Source of the DNA: Mycobacterium sp. Root135
GTDB lineage: Bacteria; Actinomycetota; Actinomycetes; Mycobacteriales; Mycobacteriaceae
Length of the DNA stretch: 64,000 bases
NCBI RefSeq assembly: GCF_001426545.1
Contig: NZ_LMEZ01000004.1
Coordinates: 1 to 64,000 of the forward strand
Direction of reading: 5' to 3'
The notes under the pieces were generated by a model. That model saw only the letters and a list, made by a program, of their open reading frames with translations, had not been told where the DNA came from and made no database searches. A program made the translations under genes and the position numbers. This document shows, one piece after another, positions 44,309 to 52,227 of the stretch; position 1 is the stretch's first letter; each line of letters begins with the position of its first letter.

Positions 44309-45091
44309 CTACTCGGCGTAGAACAGCAGCAGGGCGTCGGCAGGGTCGATGGCGCTGCCAATGTTGGCCGCGGCCAGAATGAATACACAGATCCCGACGA
44401 TCGCGAACACCGCACTCGTCAGGCCCATCGTGCGGCGTGCGGTCGTCATGAACGACCGCCCGGCGACGACGCTGACCACCAAAGTGACACACGCCAGCAC
44501 GACGGCCGACACCGCCAAGACGGCATGGTAGGTGCCGAAATCACTGATCAGGTGCGCAAGTGCGGGGCGAGGAGTACCGCGAGCTTGCAGTTGTTGCACT
44601 ACTTGAGCTTTCACCAGTCCAACGGCGGGATCGTCGGCCGCCGACGGCAGCAGCGTGAGCACCGACGACAACGGAGCGACCGCTCCCTGCACGTTGGCCA
44701 TCAGCAACAGTGCAGCCCCGAAAGCGCCCACGGTGGCTGTTGCTGCCGCTACGCCAGCCGAGCGTCGCCGCCACAGCCGAGTCGCCAACGCCGCCAGCAC
44801 GATCGACAACAGAGCCGCCAAGGCGGCCTTCGCGACGTGATATCGGAGCCAGTACCGCACGAGGTCGTTCATCCCCGCCGGAAGCGCCTGTCCACCCGAG
44901 CGCCAGAACGCGACGAAGTCGTCGGCGACCGAACTCGACAAATCGGCACTGCCGAAGAAGCCACCGCCGTGGCCGCCGCCTGCCAACCCGACGGGCGCGA
45001 CCACGAAGGCCACTGCGAGCAGCACCGCGACACCGGCGAGCACCCGCGACCCGCAAGCCCGACTTCGAACCCCGTCACGCTCACTCACCAT
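44309..45091 (-). CDS. Multi-pass membrane protein, unknown
   Basis: A 260-residue membrane protein, not recognised as a known family. Hydrophobic segments are seen at about residues 14-36 (AGVAVLLAVAFVVAPVGL, possibly a signal anchor), 78-98, 102-130, 190-215 and 225-250. A Gly/Phe-rich loop GGGHGGGFFGSADLSSS follows the first segment and probably faces the outside. The ATG at 45091 is taken as the start; GTG 45088 is alternative. The large inverted repeat at 45227-45269 lies upstream and may regulate it. Confidence 0.75.
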   Translation of the reverse strand: MVSERDGVRSRACGSRVLAGVAVLLAVAFVVAPVGLAGGGHGGGFFGSADLSSSVADDFVAFWRSGGQALPAGMNDLVRYWLRYHVAKAALAALLSIVLAALATRLWRRRSAGVAAATATVGAFGAALLLMANVQGAVAPLSSVLTLLPSAADDPAVGLVKAQVVQQLQARGTPRPALAHLISDFGTYHAVLAVSAVVLACVTLVVSVVAGRSFMTTARRTMGLTSAVFAIVGICVFILAAANIGSAIDPADALLLFYAE

Positions 45092-45226
45092 GGCTGCCCC
45101 ACCCCCGAACCGAGTGAATGGTAAATCGCCCGCGATGGCATGGCTGCACGTGGTCACCCGCGACGAACTACGTCGTCGTCGACTGCTCTTTCCCGGGGGT
45201 CGGGCATCACCCGGTCTGGAACTCGG

Positions 45227-45269
45227 TATCACCGGCGATATCACTCGGGCAGTGATATCGCCGGTGATA
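45227..45269. repeat. Perfect 19-bp inverted repeat with 5-nt loop
   Basis: TATCACCGGCGATATCACT (45227-45245) is repeated in inverted orientation as AGTGATATCGCCGGTGATA (45251-45269). The arms contain further nested repeats (TATCAC units). It lies in a 338-nt stretch between the stop of the epimerase gene and the start of the membrane protein gene, both on the minus strand. No T-run follows, so an operator or structural role is more likely than a terminator. The remainder of 45092-45429 shows no gene. Confidence 0.85.
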
Positions 45270-45429
45270 GAGACTTCGAGAGTGGGTCCCCGCCCGGACC
45301 GGCGCCGTGAGTCGTCGGCGAAGGTGGCCGCACCGCGATGCGCGCGTCAGCTTCCGGCGCCAGCGAGTGCGAAGCGATGGCGCTGCGTCTCCAGGTGCAG
45401 ATGTTCGAACCGGGCAACAGCGGCAGTCG

Positions 45430-46329
45430 TCACGACGCCCGCCCGTACGCACCGCCGTCGATGTCGTCGACCAGAGTGGGTCCAGTGGGGGTCCAACCCA
45501 GGAGTCGTTGCGTCGCAGCACTACTGCCGGCCATGTCATAGCCGAAGAATCCGCCGATCCAGCCAAAGTGCTCCTGGACACTGTCGGCAGGGATGGCCGC
45601 GACGGGCACGTCGAACGCGCGACCGATCGCTTCGGCGATCACCCGGGTGGGGATTCCCTCTTCGCCGACGGCGTGCAGCCGTGAGCCGGCGGGTGCCTTC
45701 TCCAGGCCGAGCACCACCATGCGCGCGGCGTCGGCGACGTGCACTGCGGCCCAGCGGTTGTGGCCCTCGCCCGGGTATCCGGACACGCCTCGGTCGCGGG
45801 CGACCTGGCACAGGGTGGCGATGAAACCGTGGTCGCCGGTGCCATGCGTGGTGGGCGAGAAGCGCAGCGCCACCGATCGCACTCCGCGGTCGGCGAAGTC
45901 GAGCAGAAGGTTCTCGCTCCCCCCGCGCGGCGCCTCGGGTCCGCGGAACGGGGACGCGTCGTCCTCGGTCGCCGCCCGCCCGTCGGTCAGACCGGCGAGC
46001 CCCGACGCCAGGAGGAACGGCTTGCCGGTGTCGACGAGTGCGTCTCCGATGGTCTGTGTGGTGGCGCGCTCGGCAGCGTTGGTTCCCGCCATGTCCGACC
46101 AGTCGTGCTTGTTGGCGAGGTGGATGACGGCGTCGGCCTCCTGCGCCCCGGCTCGAATGGCGTCCGGATCGTCGAGGTCGCCGCGGCGAACGCCGGCCCC
46201 CTTGGCCTCGAGAGCGGCGGCGGACGCGTCGGAGCGGGCCAGTCCGCTGACGGCGTGGCCAGTTGCCAGCAGTTCGTCGACGACGGCACTACCGATCCAA
46301 CCCGAAGCTCCGGTGATGAAGACGTGCAC
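45430..46329 (-). CDS. NAD-dependent epimerase/dehydratase (SDR) family protein
   Basis: A 299-residue extended short-chain dehydrogenase. The nucleotide fold is HVFITGASGWIGSAVVDELL, and the rest resembles the SDR proteins often annotated as NAD(P)H-binding; no clear YxxxK catalytic pair was seen. A Ser-Gly-rich substrate region follows. It is divergent from a TetR gene with two palindromic operators in between, so it is that regulator's probable target. Substrate unknown. Confidence 0.88.
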   Translation of the reverse strand: MHVFITGASGWIGSAVVDELLATGHAVSGLARSDASAAALEAKGAGVRRGDLDDPDAIRAGAQEADAVIHLANKHDWSDMAGTNAAERATTQTIGDALVDTGKPFLLASGLAGLTDGRAATEDDASPFRGPEAPRGGSENLLLDFADRGVRSVALRFSPTTHGTGDHGFIATLCQVARDRGVSGYPGEGHNRWAAVHVADAARMVVLGLEKAPAGSRLHAVGEEGIPTRVIAEAIGRAFDVPVAAIPADSVQEHFGWIGGFFGYDMAGSSAATQRLLGWTPTGPTLVDDIDGGAYGRAS

Positions 46330-46349
46330 GATGAACTCTCCTCAGTTGA

Positions 46350-46364
46350 TGTCAGTTGCTGACA
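46350..46364. promoter_or_regulatory. TetR operator near the SDR gene
   Basis: TGTCAG-TTG-CTGACA is a perfect dyad upstream of the SDR gene, in the divergent region. A related site follows at 46384. Confidence 0.6.
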
Positions 46365-46383
46365 TAGTCGACCGTACACGCGA

Positions 46384-46398
46384 AGTCAGTTCCTGTCA
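46384..46398. promoter_or_regulatory. Second TetR operator near the TetR gene
   Basis: AGTCAGTTCCTGTCA shares GTCAGTT-N-CTG-N-CA with the site at 46350, 34 bp away, and lies just before the TetR start codon. Confidence 0.5.
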
Positions 46399-46414
46399 TC
46401 ACTACACTGCTCCC

Positions 46415-46990
46415 ATGGTCAGGTGGGAGCCGGGAACTCGCGAGCGGCTCCAGGACGCCGCCCTCCAGCTGTTCGCCGCCCGCGGCTACGAGCAGACGAC
46501 GGCCACCGAGATCGCCCAGGCCGTCGGTCTCACGGAGCGCACGTTCTTCCGCCACTTCGCCGACAAGCGTGAGGTGCTCTTCCACGGCCAGCAGGCCCTG
46601 ACCGACGCCTTCCTGGCCGGACTGGACGACGCGTCCCCCGATGCGTCGCCAATCGACTTGGCGGTCAGCGCATTACGGTCGTCCTCGGGGTTTTTCGACG
46701 ACGAGCGCCGGCCGCACTCTCGTCTGCGCCAGTCCGTCATCGACGCCAATCCCGCGCTCCAGGAACGGGAGGCACTCAAGCTCGTCGGGCTCGGCCAGGC
46801 CCTCGGCGGTGCCCTACGGGACCGCGGCGTCGCAGACATGACGGCCGAGGTGGCGGCCCAGATCGCCGTCATGGCCTTCGGCATCGCGTTTGCGCACTGG
46901 ATCGCCGAGGGCGAACAGCGCTCGTTCGAGGCCATCGTCATGGACGTCGTTCGCGAAGTGGGCGCCGTGACCGCTCGACTCGACCACTGA
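46415..46990 (+). CDS. TetR-family regulator
   Basis: A 191-residue TetR protein. The HTH is at residues about 8-52 with TATEIAQAVGLTERTFFRHF, and the C-terminal domain carries AFGIAFAHWIAEGE. The ATG at 46415 follows the second operator. It is divergent from the SDR gene and probably represses it and itself. The ligand is unknown. Confidence 0.92.
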   Translation: MVRWEPGTRERLQDAALQLFAARGYEQTTATEIAQAVGLTERTFFRHFADKREVLFHGQQALTDAFLAGLDDASPDASPIDLAVSALRSSSGFFDDERRPHSRLRQSVIDANPALQEREALKLVGLGQALGGALRDRGVADMTAEVAAQIAVMAFGIAFAHWIAEGEQRSFEAIVMDVVREVGAVTARLDH

Positions 46991-47011
46991 CGCGCCCCAA
47001 CGCGCGGTTGC

Positions 47012-47509
47012 TCAACTCTTGGGGAGACCTGGCAACTCCGCCTCCAGACGTTGACGGAGTTCGTCGAGGGTGTCGCGGGCGCGGTCGAGGTGCTCGGGTT
47101 CCAGACCTGCGCTCGTCCGCTCGGCGAGCTGATCGAACAACGCCCGCATCCGATGCAGTGCCGTGAGTCCCGCGGGCGTGATCTCGAGCATCTTGGCCCG
47201 TCTGTGCGCCGGATTGGGACGGTAGAGACCCAGTCCGTCCTCGACGAGGAGGTCGGCGATGCGCTGCACGCTTTGGCGGCTGTGCCCGAGGCGTTCGGCG
47301 ATGCCCGAGACAGGAGCCGGCTGGGCGTCGACCGCGGCGAGAACCTGCCAGCGCGCCAGGCTTTGACCGCTCGGCCGTGCGAGCCCGTTGCCGATGGCCT
47401 CGATGACGGTCGCCAGCTTGCCGATTTCGTCGATGAGTTCGGCGAAGGCCACGCACGCCGGGTCGCCAGACTTGACAGCATGCTGTCGTGTGGCGCTATA
47501 GTCCGTCAT
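47012..47509 (-). CDS. MarR-family regulator
   Basis: A 165-residue winged-helix MarR regulator. The DNA-binding part is at residues about 60-115: GIAERLGHSRQSVQRIADLL, then the wing VEDGLGLYRPNPAHRRAK. The ATG at 47509 is used, but it lies inside an operator-like palindrome (47509-47524), and a second palindrome (47474-47487) lies inside the reading frame, so a downstream start (for example GTG 47452) is possible. It is divergent from the LLM oxidoreductase gene, its probable target. Confidence 0.9.
   Translation of the reverse strand: MTDYSATRQHAVKSGDPACVAFAELIDEIGKLATVIEAIGNGLARPSGQSLARWQVLAAVDAQPAPVSGIAERLGHSRQSVQRIADLLVEDGLGLYRPNPAHRRAKMLEITPAGLTALHRMRALFDQLAERTSAGLEPEHLDRARDTLDELRQRLEAELPGLPKS
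47474..47487. promoter_or_regulatory. MarR operator copy 1
   Basis: GACAGCATGCTGTC is a perfect 14-bp palindrome in the early codons of the MarR frame. Confidence 0.55.
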
Positions 47510-47524
47510 GACAACATGCTGTCA
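47509..47524. promoter_or_regulatory. MarR operator copy 2
   Basis: TGACAACATGCTGTCA shares the core ACATGCTGTC pattern with copy 1 and lies between the two divergent genes, about 60 nt before the oxidoreductase start. Confidence 0.55.
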
Positions 47525-47585
47525 TGCGTGACGCCGGCAGTGAAGCGCCGCGCCCGCGAATCCACCCACCGAACGTGAACAGGAC

Positions 47586-48470
47586 GTGCTCGTGGACATC
47601 GGCATCGGACTTCCCAACCAGGTTCGCAACGTCGACGCGTCCGTCATTCCCCGCTGGGCCGCGGACGCCGAGCGTGCAGGGTTCTCGACGCTCGCCACCC
47701 TCGGGCGGTTCGCGTACCCCGGGGTCATGGACACCGTCGCGCTTGCCGCCGCCGCGGGAGCGACGACGACGATCAAACTACTGACTGCAGTTCTGCTCGC
47801 CCCGACGTGGCCCGCCGCGTTGCTGGCCAAGGAGATCGCCGGGATCGACGGCGTTTCTGGCGGCCGACTCACCTTGGGCGTCGGCGTGGGCTCCCGCGAC
47901 GAAGAGTTCGTCGCGCCAGGACTGGGGCTCGCCGGACGCGGCCGACGATTGGAATCAGACCTCGACACCTATCGCGAGTCGTGGAGCGCAGCGGGATCGA
48001 ATCCCGTTGTGCCCGTTGGCACCCGACAAGTTCCCGTGCTGATCGGCGGATACTCCGCAAGGACCATGCCCCGCATGGTGCGTTGGGGCGACGGTTACAT
48101 CGGCGGTGCGCTTCCGCTGAGCATGACGGCACCCGCCTTTGCGGAGGCGAAGCGCGCCTGGCGCGAAGCGGACCGCCCCGGCAAGCCCAAACTGGTTGTG
48201 CTGGCCTACTTCTCCCTGGCCGACACCGAGGTCGGCTTGGCGAACGTGAGGCACTTCTACCAGGTGGCGCCCGACCACATCGCCAGCAGTGTCGTCGTCT
48301 GCACGTCGCGCTCCACGGTCAGAGAGCTGATCGACCAATACACACAGCTCGACGTCGACGAGATCGTCTTCATCCCCGGCACCGACAACCTCGACGAGAT
48401 CTCGCGCCTGGCCGACGCCGTCGGCAGCGTTTCCCTCAGGGCCAGAACGGTGGGCACCCCGTACCGCTGA
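47586..48470 (+). CDS. LLM-class (F420-type) oxidoreductase
   Basis: A 294-residue luciferase-like TIM-barrel oxidoreductase. Typical segments are DIGIGLPNQ, the RLTLGVGVGSRDEEF loop and VPVLIGGYSARTMPRMVRWG. Such proteins in mycobacteria use F420 or FMN. The GTG at 47586 (or 47592) is the start. The MarR regulator is divergent with palindromic sites between, which suggests induction by a phenolic or drug-like compound. Substrate unknown. Its 3' end overlaps the convergent DUF4873 gene by 35 nt. Confidence 0.9.
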   Translation: MLVDIGIGLPNQVRNVDASVIPRWAADAERAGFSTLATLGRFAYPGVMDTVALAAAAGATTTIKLLTAVLLAPTWPAALLAKEIAGIDGVSGGRLTLGVGVGSRDEEFVAPGLGLAGRGRRLESDLDTYRESWSAAGSNPVVPVGTRQVPVLIGGYSARTMPRMVRWGDGYIGGALPLSMTAPAFAEAKRAWREADRPGKPKLVVLAYFSLADTEVGLANVRHFYQVAPDHIASSVVVCTSRSTVRELIDQYTQLDVDEIVFIPGTDNLDEISRLADAVGSVSLRARTVGTPYR

Positions 48471-48714
48471 TCATCAGGTCTCCAGCGGCGGTGTGCTCGA
48501 GTAGTCGCGCGGGGGCATCCCGATCGCCGATGCACAGCACGACCGCCCGACCGGCCTTGACCTCCGCCGGTGCGTCGTGCACGGTGCCCTGCCAGTGGTA
48601 GTGGCCGTCGAACGCGTTCAGGTGTCCGGTGAGGCGAATGCGGACCGGATGGCGTTGGTCGTCGACCACCAGACTCGCCGGGCCGGCGTAGACGCCGTCG
48701 TCGTGTGCAGTCAC
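48436..48714 (-). CDS. DUF4873-like small protein
   Basis: A 92-residue protein with beta-rich composition: VYAGPASLVVDDQRHPVRIR then LTGHLNAFDGHYHWQGTVHD. I match it to the DUF4873 family, often found fused or linked to oxygenase genes. The GTG start overlaps the AurF-like gene's stop (GTGA), so the two are translationally coupled. Function unknown; a steroid- or substrate-binding helper to the oxygenase is only a guess. Confidence 0.75.
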   Translation of the reverse strand: MTAHDDGVYAGPASLVVDDQRHPVRIRLTGHLNAFDGHYHWQGTVHDAPAEVKAGRAVVLCIGDRDAPARLLEHTAAGDLMISGTGCPPFWP

Positions 48715-49616
48715 AGGAACTTGTACTTCGTCCACCTGCGCCGCGCGAGGGGACCCATGAGGCCGACCTCGTCGAGGAAGGCGGCCAACGGCGCGAACCC
48801 GGCGCGCAGGGCTGCGTGGAAGTGCGGGTTGGCGCGGGCTTGACGCTGCGCCTCCCGGCCGTCGAGGCCGATGCGGTCGTACAGGGCACGGCGGGTGAAG
48901 TGCCCGAAGTAGAGCGACGCCCCCAAACCGTGCAGGTTGGCGACGGCCCAGCGGGTCGGTGCGGACAGCTCGCCGACGTCTCGGCGGATGCCGTCGCGGG
49001 CGAACTGGATGTGGCGGGCTTCCTCGGTGACGTGGATGCGCATCACGCGCTGAACCAGCGGCTGCAAATCGTCTCCGCCGTCGAGGATTTGGCGTTGCAG
49101 TGCGTCGAAGATCTCCTCGCCGACGAGCGCGCCGACCCACAGCATCGGGCCTCGGAAGATCATCGCCATCGTGTTGACCCTGCGGGCGCCACGCTTGCCT
49201 GGCCAGAAGGGCTCGACGCCCACGCGCTCGATGGCCTTGCCGAACATCAGCATGTGGCGGGCTTCGTCGCCGAGTTCGGTCAACTCGTAGAACGTGCCGT
49301 GCGACGTCGGCGAGGAGTGCATCATCGCCCGCAACAGAGACTGGTTGAGCATGTTCTCGAACCAGATTCCCATGGAGATGTAGTTGGCGAATTCCTGCCG
49401 CGACAAGTCCACGCGTTGGCCGTCGTCCATCCCGTCCCACATGGGCGTGCCGTAGAGGCTCACCATCTCCGGCGGTAGGAAGTACCGGTCCTCGGCAAGC
49501 GGCGCGTCCCAGTCGATGTCGACGATCGGCTCGTAGGACTTCTTCGCCGAACCCTTGAGCAGACGCAGGGCGAATTCGTCGCGGCCGATCTGGGTGGTCG
49601 TTGGTGGTGCGGTCAT
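48711..49616 (-). CDS. AurF-like diiron oxygenase
   Basis: A 301-residue protein of the p-aminobenzoate N-oxygenase (AurF) family. Two ExxxH diiron motifs are seen in ELTELGDEARHMLMFGKAIE and MRIHVTEEARHIQFARDG, with further acidic residues nearby. The ATG at 49616 is used. It is coupled to the DUF4873 gene and divergent from a PucR-type regulator with a palindrome between them. Such enzymes hydroxylate or N-oxidise aromatic amines or other substrates; the real substrate is unknown. Confidence 0.87.
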   Translation of the reverse strand: MTAPPTTTQIGRDEFALRLLKGSAKKSYEPIVDIDWDAPLAEDRYFLPPEMVSLYGTPMWDGMDDGQRVDLSRQEFANYISMGIWFENMLNQSLLRAMMHSSPTSHGTFYELTELGDEARHMLMFGKAIERVGVEPFWPGKRGARRVNTMAMIFRGPMLWVGALVGEEIFDALQRQILDGGDDLQPLVQRVMRIHVTEEARHIQFARDGIRRDVGELSAPTRWAVANLHGLGASLYFGHFTRRALYDRIGLDGREAQRQARANPHFHAALRAGFAPLAAFLDEVGLMGPLARRRWTKYKFL

Positions 49617-49682
49617 GGGACCAGCATGACGACTTCTGCGGCCAGTTTCTCGCCTCGAGCGGGCCAACATTCCGGTCGAGAC

Positions 49683-49697
49683 TGTCCGCTCCGGACA
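49683..49697. promoter_or_regulatory. Palindrome between the AurF-like and PucR-type genes
   Basis: TGTCCG-CTC-CGGACA is a perfect 6-bp dyad in the divergent region and is the candidate site for the PucR-type regulator. Confidence 0.5.
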
Positions 49698-49719
49698 ATG
49701 CGGTCCTATCATCACGGCC

Positions 49720-50958
49720 ATGTCGAACGTTGCGCCTTCGCCGACGAGCATGCCGAAGTTGCCAGCACGGACGTTGGAGGCGATGAGGGCTGGACTGCCC
49801 GCGCTGACGGACCGCATGGTCGGAGCGGTGATCGACGAAGTTCCGGCCTTCGCGCTGGCCGCGGACGAGTCGTGGCGACCGGTGATCTACGCGTCGGCGG
49901 ATCAGTTGTTGACCGCGTTGATCGAGCAGCTGCGCGGGGCGGCGGATCCCGCGTCGTTGACGGCAGCGTCGGTACAGGACGTGTCGATGCAGGAAGTGTT
50001 GAACACCGCCTACCACTTTGGCCGACGTGAGGCCCGCCAGGGGCGACCCACCGAAGTGCAGCTCGCGGCCTACCGCGTCGGAGTCCGGGAGATCTGGCGC
50101 GATTGGTCCGCCTTGGCCGTCCGCGACGGCGTCGGCAGCGACGAGGTCAGCGTGTTCGCCGAGACGTCGTTTGCCTACCTGGACCGGATCTCGGCGGCGG
50201 GGGTGGCGGGTCACGCCGACGAACTGTCGCGACTGGGGTTGGCGCGCGAGCGACACCGGGAGCGCTTGGTGCGTGCCCTTCTGCGCGACGCGTCCGCCGA
50301 CGACCTGCGCTTGGCCGCCGACGAGGCGTCGTGGCCCCCTCCTGCGACGCTGACCGCGGTCGCCGTTCACCGTCGTCACCACGAAAGCCGCGGAGTTCTC
50401 ACGGCCGACCCGCAGACCTTGGAGGTACCCGACGACGCCGTCGAGCTACCGCGTGGGATGCGAATCCTGTTGGTGTCCAACGTCGGAGGGAAGGCCCGGG
50501 GCCCGTTCCTCGAGTCGATCGCCGACTCGGGCGCGGTGGTGGGACCCGCCCGTGCGTGGATGCGGGTGAAGTCCTCGGTGTACCGCGTCCTGCACGCAAC
50601 CGAGTTCGCGCCGACGGACCCGGCCGGGGTGCTCGACACCGACGAACTCCTGATGGAGCTGGTGCTCGGGGCCGACGGCGAGGCGTTGACCGATCTCCGG
50701 GCGCGCGCGCTCGCACCGCTGAATGGCCTTGGCGACTCCGCTCGCGAGCGGCTCGCCGACACCCTGCGCTCGTGGCTGGTGCATCACGGTCGCCGAGAGG
50801 AGATCGCCGCCGACCTCTACGTGTCGCCCTCCACGGTGCGCTACCGGCTTCGCCAACTCCGCGATGCCTACGGTGAACGGCTGCAGGATCCGCGGTCCAT
50901 CGCCGAATTGACCGTCGCTCTGGTCGGTACGCGCATCCGCGTCCGACCACAGTCCTGA
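49720..50958 (+). CDS. PucR/CdaR-type transcriptional regulator
   Basis: A 412-residue regulator. The C-terminus has the PucR-type HTH: LRSWLVHHGRREEIAADLYV followed by SPSTVRYRLRQLRDAYGERL. The N-terminal and middle parts are helical and GGDEF-like or sensory, with no catalytic signature seen. It is divergent from the AurF-like gene and probably controls it. The downstream DinB pair starts 56 nt after its stop but carries its own palindrome and may be separately controlled. Confidence 0.9.
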   Translation: MSNVAPSPTSMPKLPARTLEAMRAGLPALTDRMVGAVIDEVPAFALAADESWRPVIYASADQLLTALIEQLRGAADPASLTAASVQDVSMQEVLNTAYHFGRREARQGRPTEVQLAAYRVGVREIWRDWSALAVRDGVGSDEVSVFAETSFAYLDRISAAGVAGHADELSRLGLARERHRERLVRALLRDASADDLRLAADEASWPPPATLTAVAVHRRHHESRGVLTADPQTLEVPDDAVELPRGMRILLVSNVGGKARGPFLESIADSGAVVGPARAWMRVKSSVYRVLHATEFAPTDPAGVLDTDELLMELVLGADGEALTDLRARALAPLNGLGDSARERLADTLRSWLVHHGRREEIAADLYVSPSTVRYRLRQLRDAYGERLQDPRSIAELTVALVGTRIRVRPQS

Positions 50959-50969
50959 ACGGACGGTTC

Positions 50970-50993
50970 TCTTAGGACTGAAACAGTCCTATG
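50970..50993. promoter_or_regulatory. Candidate WYL-regulator operator, copy 2
   Basis: TCTTAGGAC, seven bases, GTCCTATG. Arms and spacing equal those before the WYL gene (34623-34646). It lies 20 nt before the DinB start. Confidence 0.65.
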
Positions 50994-51013
50994 GGGCTGC
51001 GAGAGTAAACGGC

Positions 51014-51538
51014 ATGAACCTCACAGCCCAGCTCTCCGAGCAACTCGACTGGCACTGGGAACACCAGCTCCGCCCCCGGTTCGACGGACTCACCGACGAG
51101 GAGTACTTCTGGCAGCCGGTGCCCGACTGCTGGACCGTGCACCCGGACGGCACCGTCGACTTCGCCTACCCGCCGCCGCAACCCGAGCCCGTCACCACCA
51201 TCGCGTGGCGGCTGGCTCACGTCATCGTCGGCGTCCTCGCGGTTCGGGCTCACTCCCACTTCGGCGGGCCGCCCGCGGACTACGAGACGTGGAGCTACGC
51301 GACCACCGCGGCGGACGCACTGAGCCAACTCGACGCCGCGTACGCCAACTGGATCGCCGGTGTGCGCACCGTGACGACCGCCGAGCTCGAGTCGCCGATC
51401 GGCCCCGCCGAAGGCCCATGGGCCGACCGTCCGATGCTCGACCTGATCCTGCACATCAACCGCGAAGTCATCCACCACGGCGCCGAGATTGCGCTACTCC
51501 GAGACCTGTACGCCCACACCACCACGAAGGAGAACTGA
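51014..51538 (+). CDS. DinB-family protein 1
   Basis: A 174-residue four-helix DinB-type protein. Metal-site His residues are suggested in LAHVIVGVLAVRAHSH and in NREVIHHGAEIALLRDLY, which are the usual positions. DinB-like proteins include thiol transferases that use mycothiol in actinobacteria. Two nucleotides separate its stop from the second DinB gene, so they form an operon. The WYL-type operator upstream links them to a regulator 16 kb away. Confidence 0.88.
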   Translation: MNLTAQLSEQLDWHWEHQLRPRFDGLTDEEYFWQPVPDCWTVHPDGTVDFAYPPPQPEPVTTIAWRLAHVIVGVLAVRAHSHFGGPPADYETWSYATTAADALSQLDAAYANWIAGVRTVTTAELESPIGPAEGPWADRPMLDLILHINREVIHHGAEIALLRDLYAHTTTKEN

Positions 51539-51540
51539 CC

Positions 51541-52152
51541 ATGCCCGCCATGCCCGGTCCCGTTGCCGACGAACGTCAAGCGTTGCGCGATTACCTGTTT
51601 CAGCAGCAGTACGCGTTTCATGCGATGGCGTTCGGCTTGACCGACGACCAGGCGCGGTCGACGCCGTCGGTCAGCGCCCTGTCGGTCGGCGCGCTCGTCA
51701 AGCACGCCACCGGCTGTCAGCGCAGTTGGATGGCGCGTGTCACCGCTGCACCCGAACCGCCACCGGCCGACGAGCGCCCGATGGAGGAGCGCCAGGCGGA
51801 GTACGCCGACGAATTCACGATGCGGCCGGACGAAACGCTGGCGTCGCTGCTCGAGGCGTTCACGACGCAGAGCGCAGAGACGTTGCGCATCGTCGAGACG
51901 GCCGACTTGGACGCCGCGGTGCCCGTACCGCGCGATGCGCCGTGGTTTCCCAAGGACGTCGACGCGTGGTCGGTGCGGTGGGTCGTGTTCCACATGATCG
52001 AGGAGTTGGCCCGGCACGCCGGTCAGGGCGACGTCATCAGGGAGAGCATCGACGGAGCGACGATGTATGAGCTGTTGGCAGGCCTCGAAGGGTGGCCGGA
52101 GACCGACTGGCTCAAGCCGTTCACACCGGCAAACTCGAACGATCTCGATTGA
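51541..52152 (+). CDS. DinB-family (DUF664-like) protein 2
   Basis: A 203-residue DinB/DUF664-type protein. Metal-ligand candidates are the His in LVKHATGCQRSW and two His in FHMIEELARHAGQGDVIRE. It is not a close copy of the preceding DinB protein. The ATG at 51541 directly follows the upstream stop. A thiol-transfer or detoxification role is plausible from the family, but nothing specific can be read. Confidence 0.88.
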   Translation: MPAMPGPVADERQALRDYLFQQQYAFHAMAFGLTDDQARSTPSVSALSVGALVKHATGCQRSWMARVTAAPEPPPADERPMEERQAEYADEFTMRPDETLASLLEAFTTQSAETLRIVETADLDAAVPVPRDAPWFPKDVDAWSVRWVVFHMIEELARHAGQGDVIRESIDGATMYELLAGLEGWPETDWLKPFTPANSNDLD

Positions 52153-52227
52153 TTTGCGGCCTGGGCGGGTAACAGCCCCTCAGGTCCTCATTGGGGAGAA
52201 GTCATCTACACAGAATCGAGACCACAC

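Noticed and set aside
45092..45429. Possible small gene on the stretch with the 19-bp inverted repeat
   Set aside because: Frames found there are Arg-rich, without a ribosome-binding site, and overlap the inverted repeat; none has recognisable features.
48436..50382. Very long minus-strand frame of 648 codons over the AurF and PucR genes
   Set aside because: Only its last 92 codons are real (the DUF4873-like gene starting at GTG 48714); the rest is an Arg/Gly-rich shadow, and AurF and PucR read in other frames with clear motifs.
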